Notes: a model not told the origin generated them from the letters alone. A DNA stretch of 27,625 nt from an uncultured Steroidobacter sp. (GCA_946478975.1 CAMLEO010000063.1:1-27625), one strand, 5' to 3'; positions 7,982-16,287 are shown, counted from the stretch's first letter. Translations and numbers: made by a program.

Positions 7982-9088
7982 TTAGCCTCGCGCTCCCAAC
8001 GGCAGCGCGGCGGCGGCCACCGGGGCGAGCGCCGGCTGCGCCGAATCTTCCTCACCTCGGAACCAGTCACACAAAGCGAGCAGCCCGCGCTCCACCTCCG
8101 TGTCGGCTCGCCAGCCGGTCGCGGCGCCGAATTTGCTCGTGTCGGAAACGTAGTAGCGCTGATCGCCTACACGCCAGGCGTCGAAAGACAACGCCACCGG
8201 CCGCTCCAGCAAATCTTCCAGTCGTCTAATCAACTCCAGCAGGCTGACGGTGTTCCCCGGACCGCCGCCGATATTGAAGGCGCGGCCGCTCAGCTTGCCG
8301 ATATGTCGGCGCGCCAGCACGAATGCGTCGACCAGGTCTTCGACAAACAAAACATCGCGCACTTGTTTGCCGTCGCCGTAGATCGTGATCGGCTCGCCCG
8401 CCATGGCGCTGCGCGCCATGTGCGCCACCCAGCCCTGGTCTTCGTTGCCATGTTGATGCGGGCCGTAGATGCAACTCATACGAAACACCGCCGTCTTCAA
8501 GCCGAAGCTGCGGGAATAATCGAGTACATATTGCTCGGCGGCGCCTTTGGAACAGCCATAAGGGCTGTGAAAGTCCAGACAGCGCGCCTCATCGACACCC
8601 CTCGCGCGCACGCGCTCATCCAGCGGCATGTAACGATCACCGTCGGCTTGCACTCGCAGGTCCGACAGCTCGCCATAGACCTTGTTGGTCGATGTGAACA
8701 ACAACGACGGCGGATGTACCGAGCGCCTGGCCGCCTCCAGCACATTCAATGTGCCGAGTGCGTTGACGTCGAAATCGAACGTTGGATTGACCAGGCTCTT
8801 GGTCACCGCCACTTGGGCCGCCAGGTGAAAGACGTGATCGACGCCCTCCACTGCCGCATTCACGGCGCTGGAATTGCGCACATCGGCTTGCACGAAATCG
8901 ACGCTGTCGGCAAAGCGATCTTGCAGCCAGGCGATGTTTTCCTCGACGCCGGAGCGCACCAGCGAATCGAGGATGCGGACTCTTTCTCCATTCGCCAGCA
9001 GCCGAGCCGCCAGGTTGGTGCCGACGAAACCCGCGCCGCCCGTGATCAACACGGAACAACGTATCGAACGACTTGAAGCGGCCATCAC
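7982..9088 (-). CDS. NAD-dependent epimerase (extended SDR, CDP-paratose 2-epimerase-like)
   Basis: 368 residues from the GTG at 9088, 367 from the adjacent ATG at 9085. NAD-binding GGAGFVG is at 17-23, the active-site segment is FTSTNKVYG (131-139), and Tyr/Lys lie in YGCSK (177-181). The STNKVYG and FRMSCIYGPHQ...EDQGW segments are typical of CDP-paratose 2-epimerases (RfbE/TyvE) rather than GalE, where SSVYG and RYFN are usual. This is a judgement from memory, not a search. The enzyme would epimerise a nucleotide-activated hexose or deoxyhexose; the true substrate is unknown. The C-terminal 25 residues are Ala/Pro-rich and probably disordered. The start overlaps the stop of the preceding epimerase gene as GTGATG, and only a weak ribosome binding site (GGGGG) is present. 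Confidence 0.88.
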   Translation of the reverse strand: MMAASSRSIRCSVLITGGAGFVGTNLAARLLANGERVRILDSLVRSGVEENIAWLQDRFADSVDFVQADVRNSSAVNAAVEGVDHVFHLAAQVAVTKSLVNPTFDFDVNALGTLNVLEAARRSVHPPSLLFTSTNKVYGELSDLRVQADGDRYMPLDERVRARGVDEARCLDFHSPYGCSKGAAEQYVLDYSRSFGLKTAVFRMSCIYGPHQHGNEDQGWVAHMARSAMAGEPITIYGDGKQVRDVLFVEDLVDAFVLARRHIGKLSGRAFNIGGGPGNTVSLLELIRRLEDLLERPVALSFDAWRVGDQRYYVSDTSKFGAATGWRADTEVERGLLALCDWFRGEEDSAQPALAPVAAAALPLGARG

Positions 9089-10242
9089 AGTGTCAACCCC
9101 CGACGATCGAGCTCCGCGCTGGCATGCATGAAGTTGTCATGGGCCGACGTGCTGGCCAGCCACTCGGCCAGCTCGAGCAAGCCGTCTTCGAAGCGCACCT
9201 GCGGTGTGTAGCCGAGCAGTTGCCGGGCCTTGGAGATATCGGCGAAACAATGGCGGATGTCGCCAACGCGGTACTTGGATGTAACGACCGGCTCGATGTT
9301 CGCGTTCAACGCTTCGACGACGCTGCTCGCGACGTCCAGAACAGTGCGCGGCTCACCCGAGCCGATGTTGAAAACTTCACCCACATTTGGCGTCGTGAGC
9401 GCCAGACGGCACGCACGAGCCACGTCGCGCACGCTGACAAAGTCGCGCCGCTGCTTGCCGTCTTCGAAGATCAGCGGTGGATTGTCGTTCAAACAGCGTG
9501 ACGCAAAGATCGCGAGCACGCCTGTGTAAGGATTGGATAACGCCTGATGAGGTCCGTAGGCGTTGAAGAACCGTAATGCGACGGTGGGAATGTTGTAGGC
9601 CGCGCCGAACATCAAACACAACTGTTCTTGATCGTATTTCGACAGCGCATACACCGAGGCCGGCACCACGCGCTTGGTCTCGGGTGTCGCAATCGGCTGC
9701 AACGCGCCCGTGGAGTTTCGAACTTCCCAGTTGGCCTGACTCAACTGTTCGCGTGAGCGCAGCTGCGGCTCGCAGTATTCGCCGTCGGGCTGACGGTAAA
9801 GGCCTTCGCCGTACACGCTCATGCTCGACGCCACCATCAAACGCTGCACCGGTTGCTCGATCAGCGCTTCGAGCAGCAAGGCCGTACCGCGATTGTTCAC
9901 GTCGGTGTAGTGCTCGATCTCGTACATGCTTTGTCCGACGCCGACCGCGGCCGCCAGATGACAAACATGAGTGACTCCGGCGAGCGCCGCGCGCAGCGCG
10001 TCCCGGTCGCGAATATCACCTTCGACGCGCTCGACTTCGGCGTGCAAATGCTGAGGAAAGCCGGGCTCAGCGCCATGCACCTGCTCATCGAGTGAGTCGA
10101 TCACTCGCACGCGTGCGCCGCTCTCCGCCAGCTGATTCGCGAGATGAGAACCGATGAAGCCAGCGCCGCCGGTTACCAGCACGAGGGCATCGCCCGGCAG
10201 GCGGCTGTCGTTGGTTCGTCCACCTGGATGAATTCTCGTCAC
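9085..10242 (-). CDS. NAD-dependent epimerase/dehydratase (extended SDR, dTDP-L-rhamnose 4-epimerase-like)
   Basis: 385 residues from the GTG at 10242, chosen because GAGGAG lies 7 nt upstream; the frame is open to 10296, but the extra 18 residues would start upstream of the deduced transcription start. NAD-binding GGAGFIG is at 25-31, the Ser/Thr site lies in ASSMSVYGEG (about 138-147), and Tyr/Lys lie in YALSK (198-202). A roughly 50-residue insert between VYG and YALSK, containing a WEVRN...TPE segment, is like that of dTDP-L-rhamnose 4-epimerase-type SDRs, but without their paired cysteines. It probably makes or interconverts a nucleotide sugar used by the glycosyltransferases. It is the first gene of the nine-gene minus operon, about 36 nt downstream of the sigma-54 transcription start. 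Confidence 0.88.
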   Translation of the reverse strand: MTRIHPGGRTNDSRLPGDALVLVTGGAGFIGSHLANQLAESGARVRVIDSLDEQVHGAEPGFPQHLHAEVERVEGDIRDRDALRAALAGVTHVCHLAAAVGVGQSMYEIEHYTDVNNRGTALLLEALIEQPVQRLMVASSMSVYGEGLYRQPDGEYCEPQLRSREQLSQANWEVRNSTGALQPIATPETKRVVPASVYALSKYDQEQLCLMFGAAYNIPTVALRFFNAYGPHQALSNPYTGVLAIFASRCLNDNPPLIFEDGKQRRDFVSVRDVARACRLALTTPNVGEVFNIGSGEPRTVLDVASSVVEALNANIEPVVTSKYRVGDIRHCFADISKARQLLGYTPQVRFEDGLLELAEWLASTSAHDNFMHASAELDRRGLTL

Positions 10243-10288
10243 CGGGATCTCCTCACGTGAAGGCCGACAGTTGTTCGGCAACGTAAGT

Positions 10289-10304
10289 AGCAACAACCGT
10301 GCCC
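10289..10304 (-). promoter_or_regulatory. Sigma-54 (RpoN) -24/-12 promoter of the minus-strand operon
   Basis: On the minus strand the sequence reads GGGCACGGTTGTTGCT. It matches the consensus TGGCACG-N4-TTGC(A/T) at all positions except the first T. The invariant GG (10303-10302) and GC (10291-10290) are separated by exactly 10 nt. Transcription would start near 10278, leaving a leader of about 36 nt before the GTG at 10242 with its strong ribosome binding site. A sigma-54 activator gene lies in the same locus (17171-18277). Direct evidence is the motif and its position; activity is inferred. Confidence 0.85.
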
Positions 10305-10460
10305 GGTGCGCGCGCGAGGTTTTACGGCGGAGAAATCCGCTTCATTCGAGTGACGCCTTGGAAAAAAAGTTACAACACCCTGGATCCGTTACATGCTTGC
10401 GAGCGGTGCGCCGGCTGTGAAATCGTTTGTTCGTGGGCGCGTGCGGGAGTCGACGTACTT

Positions 10461-10475
10461 TGCATGCTTCATGCA
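10461..10475. promoter_or_regulatory. Inverted repeat in the divergent control region, possible activator site
   Basis: TGCATG-CTT-CATGCA is a perfect 6-bp inverted repeat with a 3-bp spacer. It lies about 180 bp upstream of the predicted sigma-54 start and about 47 bp upstream of the inositol-phosphate synthase start codon. Activators of sigma-54 promoters usually bind such dyads 80-200 bp upstream, so it could be an upstream activator site or an operator for the plus operon. It could also be chance. A direct repeat of GTTACA (10369-10374 and 10388-10393) lies in the same region. The rest of 10305-10521 shows no other convincing promoter or RNA element. Confidence 0.3.
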
Positions 10476-10521
10476 TCGAGCAAGCGGCGAGCTCGCAGCG
10501 TCATCATCGAAGGAGATTGCA

Positions 10522-11658
10522 TTGAACGCAGGTACGGTCAATGTCGGCATCATCGGCGCGGGCAACTGCGCTTCTTCGTTCGTGCAAGGGTTGCACTACT
10601 ACCGCGACGCTGCGGAGGACGAGGAAATCCCGGGGCTCATGCACGCGCGCGTCGGCCCCTATCACGTAAGTGACATTCGTGTGACATCGGCCTTCGACAT
10701 CACCGCGCACAAGGTCGGTAAAGACCTGTCGGAGGCGCTGCTGGCCCCGCCCAACAACACGCGCGCCTTCACCAAGCTGCCCAAGCTCGGCGTCAAAGTT
10801 CAACGCGGCCGCACGCTCGATGGCATCGGCCGATACCTGGAAGATGACTTGATCGAGTCCGACGAGCACGAAGCGGATGTCGTGAAAGTGTTGAAGGACT
10901 CCGGCACGCAGGTGCTCATCTCCTATTTGCCGGTGGGCTCGCAGCGTGCAACCGAATGGTATGCGTTGCGCGCGCTCGAAGCGGGCTGCGCGTTCGTGAA
11001 TTGCATTCCGGTGTTCATCGCCTCCGACGCGGACTGGCGGCGGCGTTTCGAGCTCGCGGGTCTGCCGATTGTCGGCGACGACATCAAGAGCCAGGTCGGC
11101 GCGACCATCGTGCATCGTGTGCTCGCCAATCTGTTCCGTGAACGCGGCGTCAAGCTGGACCACACGTATCAACTCAACTTCGGCGGCAACTCGGATTTCA
11201 AGAACATGCTCGAACGCGAGCGCCTGGTCTCGAAAAAGCTGTCGAAAACGCGCTCGGTCACCAGCCAGATCGACGTCGCGCCGGGCGATATTCACGTCGG
11301 GCCGAGCGATCACGTGGAGTGGCTCACGGATCGCAAGTGGGCCTACATTCGCATGGAAGGCACCGCATTCGGCGGCACGCCGTTGAACGTCGAGCTGAAG
11401 CTCGAAGTGTGGGATTCGCCGAACTCCGCCGGCGTAGTGATCGATGCCGTGCGATGTGCGCAGCTCGCGCTCGATCGCCGCGTCGGCGGCGCGCTGGTCG
11501 GCCCTTCCAGTTATTTCATGAAGTCGCCGCCGCAACAGTTCGTCGATCACATCGCCCGGCAGCTGACGCTGGATTTCATTGCCGGCAAACCTAAGGACAA
11601 GGATCATGACCAACGAGTTCCTGCTCGTGCGTCACGCCACGTGCGAGCGCATGGATGA
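10522..11658 (+). CDS. ino1: Inositol-3-phosphate synthase (myo-inositol-1-phosphate synthase)
   Basis: 378 residues. It converts D-glucose 6-phosphate to 1D-myo-inositol 3-phosphate using bound NAD. Motifs visible are GAGNCASS (12-19, NAD binding), [15 protein letters not shown] (134-148), [15 protein letters not shown] (186-200) with the conserved Asp and Lys, and [11 protein letters not shown] (219-229). The length and motifs fit the short prokaryotic (actinobacterial/archaeal) type rather than the roughly 530-residue eukaryotic one. I chose the TTG at 10522 because AAGGAG sits 6 nt upstream and the NAD-binding strand begins right after; the frame is open to 10393 but the extra 43 residues are unlike the family. 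The C-terminal tail of about 17 residues is basic and its coding sequence overlaps the next gene by 53 bp. It is the first gene of the plus operon and commits the pathway to a cyclitol. Confidence 0.95.
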   Translation: MNAGTVNVGIIGAGNCASSFVQGLHYYRDAAEDEEIPGLMHARVGPYHVSDIRVTSAFDITAHKVGKDLSEALLAPPNNTRAFTKLPKLGVKVQRGRTLDGIGRYLEDDLIESDEHEADVVKVLKDSGTQVLISYLPVGSQRATEWYALRALEAGCAFVNCIPVFIASDADWRRRFELAGLPIVGDDIKSQVGATIVHRVLANLFRERGVKLDHTYQLNFGGNSDFKNMLERERLVSKKLSKTRSVTSQIDVAPGDIHVGPSDHVEWLTDRKWAYIRMEGTAFGGTPLNVELKLEVWDSPNSAGVVIDAVRCAQLALDRRVGGALVGPSSYFMKSPPQQFVDHIARQLTLDFIAGKPKDKDHDQRVPARASRHVRAHG

Positions 11659-12205
11659 AATGTTGTTAGGACGTACCGTAGATTCGCCGCTCGACGCGCG
11701 AGGCATGCAGCAGGCCGCCGCGATGGCACGCGCCCTCAGCGCTCATCGCGAGCTGCTGATCGTCGCCAGCCCCCGGCGGCGTGCGCAACAGACCGCGGCC
11801 GCGATCGCCGCCATGACCGATGCCGAGATTGTGACATCGCACGAAATCGACGAGGTGGATTTTGGCGAATGGTCCGGCCGCACCTTCCTGCAGCTGGCGG
11901 ACGATCCGGAGTGGCAGCGCTGGAACCAGCAGCGCAGCCTCGCCCGCACGCCCGCGGGCGAAAGCATTGCCGACATACAAACGCGCGTTCTGCGTCACTT
12001 GAGGCAGCTGCAAGACGAATATCCCGGCCGCTCGATCGTGCTCGTGACGCACGCCGAAGTGATTCGCGCCGTGGTGTTGCATTGGCTGGAAGCGCCGGTC
12101 GATGGCTACTACCGGCTGGCGATCAGTCCAGCATCCTGGACGCGCGTCAGCATCGGCGACTGGGGCGTGCGCATCGACGGCATCAATCAGCAGGCGCTGA
12201 CATGA
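11606..12205 (+). CDS. Histidine phosphatase superfamily protein (phosphoglycerate mutase-like)
   Basis: 199 residues, cytoplasmic. The catalytic signature LVRHAT holds Arg9 and His10; Arg57 in [11 protein letters not shown], Glu83 in [10 protein letters not shown] and His149 in VTHAEVIRA complete the usual phosphate pocket and proton donor. Length and motifs fit small phosphatases such as CobC-like enzymes rather than glycolytic phosphoglycerate mutase. I chose the ATG at 11606, with AAGGAC seven nt upstream, over the longer frame from 11579. The gene overlaps the inositol-phosphate synthase by 53 bp, so the two are probably coupled, and the simplest idea is that it removes the phosphate from inositol phosphate or a later intermediate. 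No inositol monophosphatase-family gene is present in the window. The substrate is inference. Confidence 0.88.
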   Translation: MTNEFLLVRHATCERMDEMLLGRTVDSPLDARGMQQAAAMARALSAHRELLIVASPRRRAQQTAAAIAAMTDAEIVTSHEIDEVDFGEWSGRTFLQLADDPEWQRWNQQRSLARTPAGESIADIQTRVLRHLRQLQDEYPGRSIVLVTHAEVIRAVVLHWLEAPVDGYYRLAISPASWTRVSIGDWGVRIDGINQQALT

Positions 12206-13338
12206 AGATTGCGATTTTTGGCTTGACCATCAGCTCCTCGTGGGGCAACGGACATGCGACGCTGTGGCGAGGCCTGTGCAAATCACTGGTCGCGCTCGGC
12301 CACGAATTTGTTTTCTTCGAGCGCGATGTACCCTATTACGCGAACACGCGCGATTGGCCGTCGCTGCCAAGCGCCTACGGCAGCAGCACGCTGATCTTGT
12401 ATTCGGACTGGTCGACCGTCCAAGCGCAGATGAAACGTGAGCTGGCGAGCTGCGACACTGCGATCGTCAGCTCGTATTGTTTCGATGCCCAAGCCGCGTC
12501 GGACGCGATTCTGGATGCCCAGCGGCCGCGAGCGGTGTTCTACGACCTGGACACGCCGGTCACACTCGACAGCCTGCGCTCCGGCAAGCATGTTCCCTAT
12601 ATTCCACGCCAGGGACTGCGAGATTTCGACTTGGTGCTGAGCTACACCGGCGGCGCGGCGCTGGAAGCTTTGCGCAGCGACCTCGGCGCGCATCGTGTTC
12701 GCGCGTTGTATGGGCACGTCGATCCGGATGTCCATCAGCCTGTTCCGGCTGTGGATCGATATCGTGCCGTGCTGTCCTGGCTAGGGACTTATGCAGCCGA
12801 CCGGCAGGCGATGCTGGAAGAACTGTTCGTCGCTCCCGCTCGCCTGCGGCCGCAGGACAAGTTTCTGATCGGCGGCGCTCAGTATCCAGACAGCTTTCCC
12901 TGGAGCGACAATGTTTATTTCGTGCGCCACCTGCCGCCGCAGGAGCACGCCGCGTTCTTCTCCTCGTCGCGCTTGACCTTGAACGTCACTCGCGAGCCGA
13001 TGGCACGCATGGGCTGGTGCCCGTCAGGGCGTTTGTTTGAAGCCGCTGCGTGCGGAGCCGCGATTCTCTCGGATGAATGGTGCGGGCTGGAGGACTTCTA
13101 CACTCCGGGCGAACAGGTCCTGGTCGCGCATTCATTCGAGGACACGCTCGCTGCATTGGATTTGAGCGACGCGAAGTTGCAAGCCGTCCGGCGGGCGGCG
13201 CGTGAGCGCACGCTCGATGAGCACACGAGCTATCGCCGCGCGCTCACGCTCGTTCGTTACCTGGATGAGCTGGATTCCCCCGAACAGATGTTCACGGCGC
13301 ATCTGCCAGAGCGCCCGTATCAAGCCGCGAGGCCATAA
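12202..13338 (+). CDS. CgeB-like GT-B glycosyltransferase
   Basis: 378 residues from the ATG at 12202, which overlaps the phosphatase stop as ATGA. The N-terminus has FGLTISSSWGNGHATLWRG, nearly identical to the motif in the product at 1479-2612. The middle has FYDLDTPVTLDSL and DLVLSYTGGAAL, both also found in that paralogue. The C-terminal half has RLFEAAACGAAILSDEWCGL and a final helix with LDEHTSYRRALTL, the CgeB-type nucleotide-sugar binding region. The close paralogues on the opposite operon argue that both operons serve one product with repeated or similar linkages. The donor is unknown, and no signal peptide or membrane segment is seen. Confidence 0.87.
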   Translation: MKIAIFGLTISSSWGNGHATLWRGLCKSLVALGHEFVFFERDVPYYANTRDWPSLPSAYGSSTLILYSDWSTVQAQMKRELASCDTAIVSSYCFDAQAASDAILDAQRPRAVFYDLDTPVTLDSLRSGKHVPYIPRQGLRDFDLVLSYTGGAALEALRSDLGAHRVRALYGHVDPDVHQPVPAVDRYRAVLSWLGTYAADRQAMLEELFVAPARLRPQDKFLIGGAQYPDSFPWSDNVYFVRHLPPQEHAAFFSSSRLTLNVTREPMARMGWCPSGRLFEAAACGAAILSDEWCGLEDFYTPGEQVLVAHSFEDTLAALDLSDAKLQAVRRAARERTLDEHTSYRRALTLVRYLDELDSPEQMFTAHLPERPYQAARP

Positions 13339-13340
13339 TC

Positions 13341-14129
13341 ATGTGGGGCATCGTTCCCGCCGCGGGTCGCGGCAGTCGTATTCAACCCTTGGCCTTTTCG
13401 AAAGAGCTGCTGCCAGTCGGCTCGCGCGTGCTGGATGACGTGCAGCGGCCGTGCGCGGTCAGCGAATATTTGCTGGAGCGGATGATCCGCGGCGGCGCAG
13501 ACAAGATTTGTTTCGTCATCGGCGCCGGCAAGTCGGACATCATGGAGTACTTTGGCGGCAGCTTTGGCGGTGCCGATCTCGCGTATGTCGTGCAGCCTCA
13601 ACCTGCTGGGCTGTGCGACGCGGTGTTTCGCGCCAGCGCGTTGATCGCGCCGACCGATACGGTCGCCGTGGGACTGCCCGATACGATCTGGTTTCCAGAC
13701 ACCGGCCTCGCGGCACTTCCCGACGATCAACTTTCGTTCCTGTTGTTTCCTGTCGAACGGCCCGAGCAGTTCGATGCCGTGGCGCTGGCCGACGACGATG
13801 CGCATGTCACGGAGATTCGGGTCAAACAACCGAATCCCGGCACGCACTGGATCTGGGGCGCATTCAAGATGCCGGGCGCGGTATTTCATGATTTGCATCG
13901 GCTGTGGCAGGAACGCGAGCGGCGCGATGAATATTTCGGCACGTTGATCAATGCTCATCTTGCCGCGGGCGGCACGGCGCTCGGTATCAAAGCGGGCGAA
14001 GCCTACGTCGACGTGGGCACGCTGCAAGGTTATCGAGCCGCAATGCTGATGCTCAGCGACTCGCAGCACGGCACCTCCGAGGTCACCAACATCACGCGCT
14101 CCGCCGGGAGCAACGAGTTACGCACATGA
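13341..14129 (+). CDS. Sugar-phosphate nucleotidyltransferase (NTP_transferase family)
   Basis: 262 residues. The N-terminal PAAGRGSRIQPLAFSKELLP (residues 6-25) is the GxGxR...P...K signature that binds the nucleoside triphosphate. Later VGLPDTIWF holds the usual Asp near the metal, and WIWGAFKMPG and EAYVDVGTLQGY are the sugar-side and C-terminal motifs of RmlA/GalU-type enzymes. It would form an NDP-sugar from a sugar 1-phosphate and NTP. With phosphopentomutase two genes downstream, a pentose 1-phosphate is a tempting substrate, but a hexose 1-phosphate is equally possible. It starts at ATG 13341, 2 nt after the preceding stop, with GAGG nine nt upstream, and ends in an ATGA overlap with the glycosidase gene. 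Confidence 0.88.
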   Translation: MWGIVPAAGRGSRIQPLAFSKELLPVGSRVLDDVQRPCAVSEYLLERMIRGGADKICFVIGAGKSDIMEYFGGSFGGADLAYVVQPQPAGLCDAVFRASALIAPTDTVAVGLPDTIWFPDTGLAALPDDQLSFLLFPVERPEQFDAVALADDDAHVTEIRVKQPNPGTHWIWGAFKMPGAVFHDLHRLWQERERRDEYFGTLINAHLAAGGTALGIKAGEAYVDVGTLQGYRAAMLMLSDSQHGTSEVTNITRSAGSNELRT

Positions 14130-15061
14130 TCGAAGCCGCGATGATCTGGAACGAGCCGAACAACAAATCTCATTGGGATCCGGAGGTGGATCCGCAGTGG
14201 GCGAGGTTTGCCCAGATGGCGAACCTGGCCGGCCAGGCGATTCGTTCCGCGCATCCGGGCCTGCCACGCGTGTTGGGCGGCATGTCGCCGATCGATCCGA
14301 GTTTCGTGCAAAACCTCGCCGGCCGCGGCGTGCTCGACAACGTCGATGTAATCGCCGTCCACGGCTTCCCGCTCGACTGGAACTTGTGGTGCATCGACGA
14401 GTGGCCAAGCAAGATCGATGAGATTCGCTCCGTCACTTCGCTGCCGATCTGGGTCAGCGAAGTCGGCGTGTCGAGTTTCGGCGCCGAGGAAGTGCAGGCG
14501 TGGGGCATCGATCGCACAGCTGCATTGCTCATCGGCAAGGCGCCGCGTATTCACTGGTACAGCTTATACGACCTGCCGCGTGCGTGGCCGGCGACGACGC
14601 GACACAAGGAAGCGGAAGGCTCGTCCTACTACCGGCATTTCCACATGGGTTTGCTGCGCGAAGACGGCACGCCGAAGCTGGGCATCGACAACTTCGCACG
14701 CCACACGCCGGCGCTCGGCATCTGTCAGTGGTTTCATTTCGAAGATCATCGGCTCGATGAAGCAGTGGCGTGGTTGAAGCGGCTGGGTGTGCGTCACCTG
14801 CGCACCGGGCTGTCGTGGGCCGACAGCTTCCGGCCCAACGCGCTCGCGTGGTTCGACCGACAAATGGAAGCGTTGATGGATTTCGACGTGACCGTCACGT
14901 TCTGCTTCACGCCCGAGCATCTCGGCATCATGCCTCATCACACCAGCGCGCCGCGCGAGCCGGAGCTGTTTGCAGAGTTCTGTGCAGCGATGATCGAGCG
15001 TTATGCGCCGGCCCAGCGCGTGTTCGAGCCATTACCCAAACCTCACGTGGCATTCGCATGA
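14126..15061 (+). CDS. Putative GH-A clan glycosidase (beta-xylosidase-like) with circularly permuted barrel order
   Basis: 311 residues, no signal peptide. The protein opens almost at once with IWNEPNN (Glu10 as candidate acid/base, normally the end of barrel strand 4). It continues with VIAVHGF (76-81), [10 protein letters not shown] (110-119; Glu112 as candidate nucleophile, strand 7) and [15 protein letters not shown] (172-186), which normally closes the barrel. Only then comes what looks like strands 1 to 3: [10 protein letters not shown] (196-205), [11 protein letters not shown] (223-233) and [11 protein letters not shown] (254-264), followed by a helix with [14 protein letters not shown], the segment that usually leads into the NEP strand. 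The order of the two halves is thus swapped relative to GH39-type enzymes. It overlaps both neighbours as ATGA. It may trim or transfer a glycan in the cytoplasm; the activity is unproven. Confidence 0.75.
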   Translation: MIEAAMIWNEPNNKSHWDPEVDPQWARFAQMANLAGQAIRSAHPGLPRVLGGMSPIDPSFVQNLAGRGVLDNVDVIAVHGFPLDWNLWCIDEWPSKIDEIRSVTSLPIWVSEVGVSSFGAEEVQAWGIDRTAALLIGKAPRIHWYSLYDLPRAWPATTRHKEAEGSSYYRHFHMGLLREDGTPKLGIDNFARHTPALGICQWFHFEDHRLDEAVAWLKRLGVRHLRTGLSWADSFRPNALAWFDRQMEALMDFDVTVTFCFTPEHLGIMPHHTSAPREPELFAEFCAAMIERYAPAQRVFEPLPKPHVAFA

Positions 15062-16287
15062 CGCGCGCCATCATCATCGTGCTCGACTCGTTAGGAGTCG
15101 GCGGCGCGCCGGACGCGAGAAGCTTCGGCGACGAAGGCTCCGATACGCTCGGTCACATCGCGCAACGCTGTGCGAGCGGCGATGCCGATCGCAGCGGCGT
15201 CCGACACGGCGCCCTGCATCTGCCCAATCTCGCAGCGCTCGGGCTCGGCGAGTGTTGCCGGGCGGCCACGGGCCTGGAGCCTCCGGGTTTGTCACCAACC
15301 GCATGGGCTCGGGGCCGCGCCGGCGCGGCTGCGGAAGTTTCCACCGGCAAGGATTCGCAGTCGGGCCATTGGGAGATCGCGGGCATGCCGGTGAACTTCG
15401 CCTGGGGTTACTTTCCCAAGACGCAGCCCTGCTTTCCGCAGATCCTGATCGAGAATCTCTGCGAACGCGCCGGTCTCGACGGCATCCTCGGCAGCAAACA
15501 TGCGTCCGGCACCGAGATCATTGCCGAGCTCGGCGACGAGCACGTACGCACCGGTAAGCCGATTTGCTACACCTCCGCCGACAGCGTGTTCCAGATCGCC
15601 GCGCATGAGCAAACATTTGGCTTGCAACGTTTGTACAGTACGTGTGAGATGGCTCGTGAGCTGCTCGACGACTTGCGCATCGGTCGCGTGATCGCCCGGC
15701 CGTTTATCACTACCGAGAACGGCTATCGGCGCACGGCGAACCGCCGCGACTATGGCGTGCCGCCGCCGTTCCCGACGCTGTTGCATCGGGCCCGGGACGA
15801 CGGGCGCGAAGTGGTTTCGGTCGGCAAGATCGGCGATTTGTTTTGTCACTCGGCGACCGGCCGGGAGCTCAAAGGCAAAGACAATGGCGCCGTATTCGAC
15901 CAGGCAGTGGATGCGGCAACACGTTTAGGCGACGGCGGATTGATGCTCGTGAATCTCGTCGACTTCGATACTTTGTACGGCCATCGCCGCGACGTTGCCG
16001 GCTATGCGGCGGCGCTGGAGGAATTCGACGCGCGCCTGCCCGAGCTCATCGAGCAGCTGGGCGATGGCGATCTCGCCATCATCACCGGCGATCACGGGTG
16101 CGATCCGACGTGGGTGGGCTCGGACCACACGCGCGAATGCGTGCCGGTGCTCGCCTTCGGACCGAATGTCAGTACGGGAACGCTGGGCCGACGCAGCAGC
16201 TTCGCCGACATGGGCGCCACAGTCGCAGAACACCTGCGGCTGCCGGGCGGCAGCGCGGCGAGCCCTGGCCGATCGTTCCTATGGTAA
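15058..16287 (+). CDS. deoB: Phosphopentomutase
   Basis: 409 residues, alkaline phosphatase superfamily. It interconverts ribose (or deoxyribose) 1- and 5-phosphate with two Mn ions. Metal-ligand regions are all present: VLDSLGVG (Asp10), [12 protein letters not shown] (Asp, His), ITGDHGCD (Asp, His) and SDHTRE (His). The cap domain has [10 protein letters not shown] and [14 protein letters not shown], as in known DeoB proteins. The nucleophile segment reads [11 protein letters not shown], so the residue matching Thr85 of the Bacillus cereus enzyme is Ser100. It sits inside a glycan operon and not with nucleoside salvage genes, which suggests it feeds a pentose 1-phosphate to the nucleotidyltransferase or recovers one. 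The start is an ATG in an ATGA overlap with the glycosidase gene; the stop is followed 6 nt later by the next start. Confidence 0.95.
   Translation: MTRAIIIVLDSLGVGGAPDARSFGDEGSDTLGHIAQRCASGDADRSGVRHGALHLPNLAALGLGECCRAATGLEPPGLSPTAWARGRAGAAAEVSTGKDSQSGHWEIAGMPVNFAWGYFPKTQPCFPQILIENLCERAGLDGILGSKHASGTEIIAELGDEHVRTGKPICYTSADSVFQIAAHEQTFGLQRLYSTCEMARELLDDLRIGRVIARPFITTENGYRRTANRRDYGVPPPFPTLLHRARDDGREVVSVGKIGDLFCHSATGRELKGKDNGAVFDQAVDAATRLGDGGLMLVNLVDFDTLYGHRRDVAGYAAALEEFDARLPELIEQLGDGDLAIITGDHGCDPTWVGSDHTRECVPVLAFGPNVSTGTLGRRSSFADMGATVAEHLRLPGGSAASPGRSFLW

Noticed and set aside
7691..9076. 461-codon plus-strand open frame
   Set aside because: It lies antisense to the MDR and epimerase genes, which have clear motifs, and its translation shows no recognisable domain; a GC-rich shadow frame.
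10358..10373. Second sigma-54 promoter facing the plus operon
   Set aside because: TTGG-N10-AC has the right spacing but lacks the near-invariant -12 GC and the CACG block, so I do not call it.
10393..10521. Longer inositol-phosphate synthase starting at 10393
   Set aside because: The extra 43 residues are unlike the family, and the TTG at 10522 has a well-spaced AAGGAG just before the NAD-binding strand.
10504..11613. 369-codon minus-strand open frame opposite inositol-phosphate synthase
   Set aside because: The plus strand carries all family motifs of the synthase; the minus frame is a shadow.
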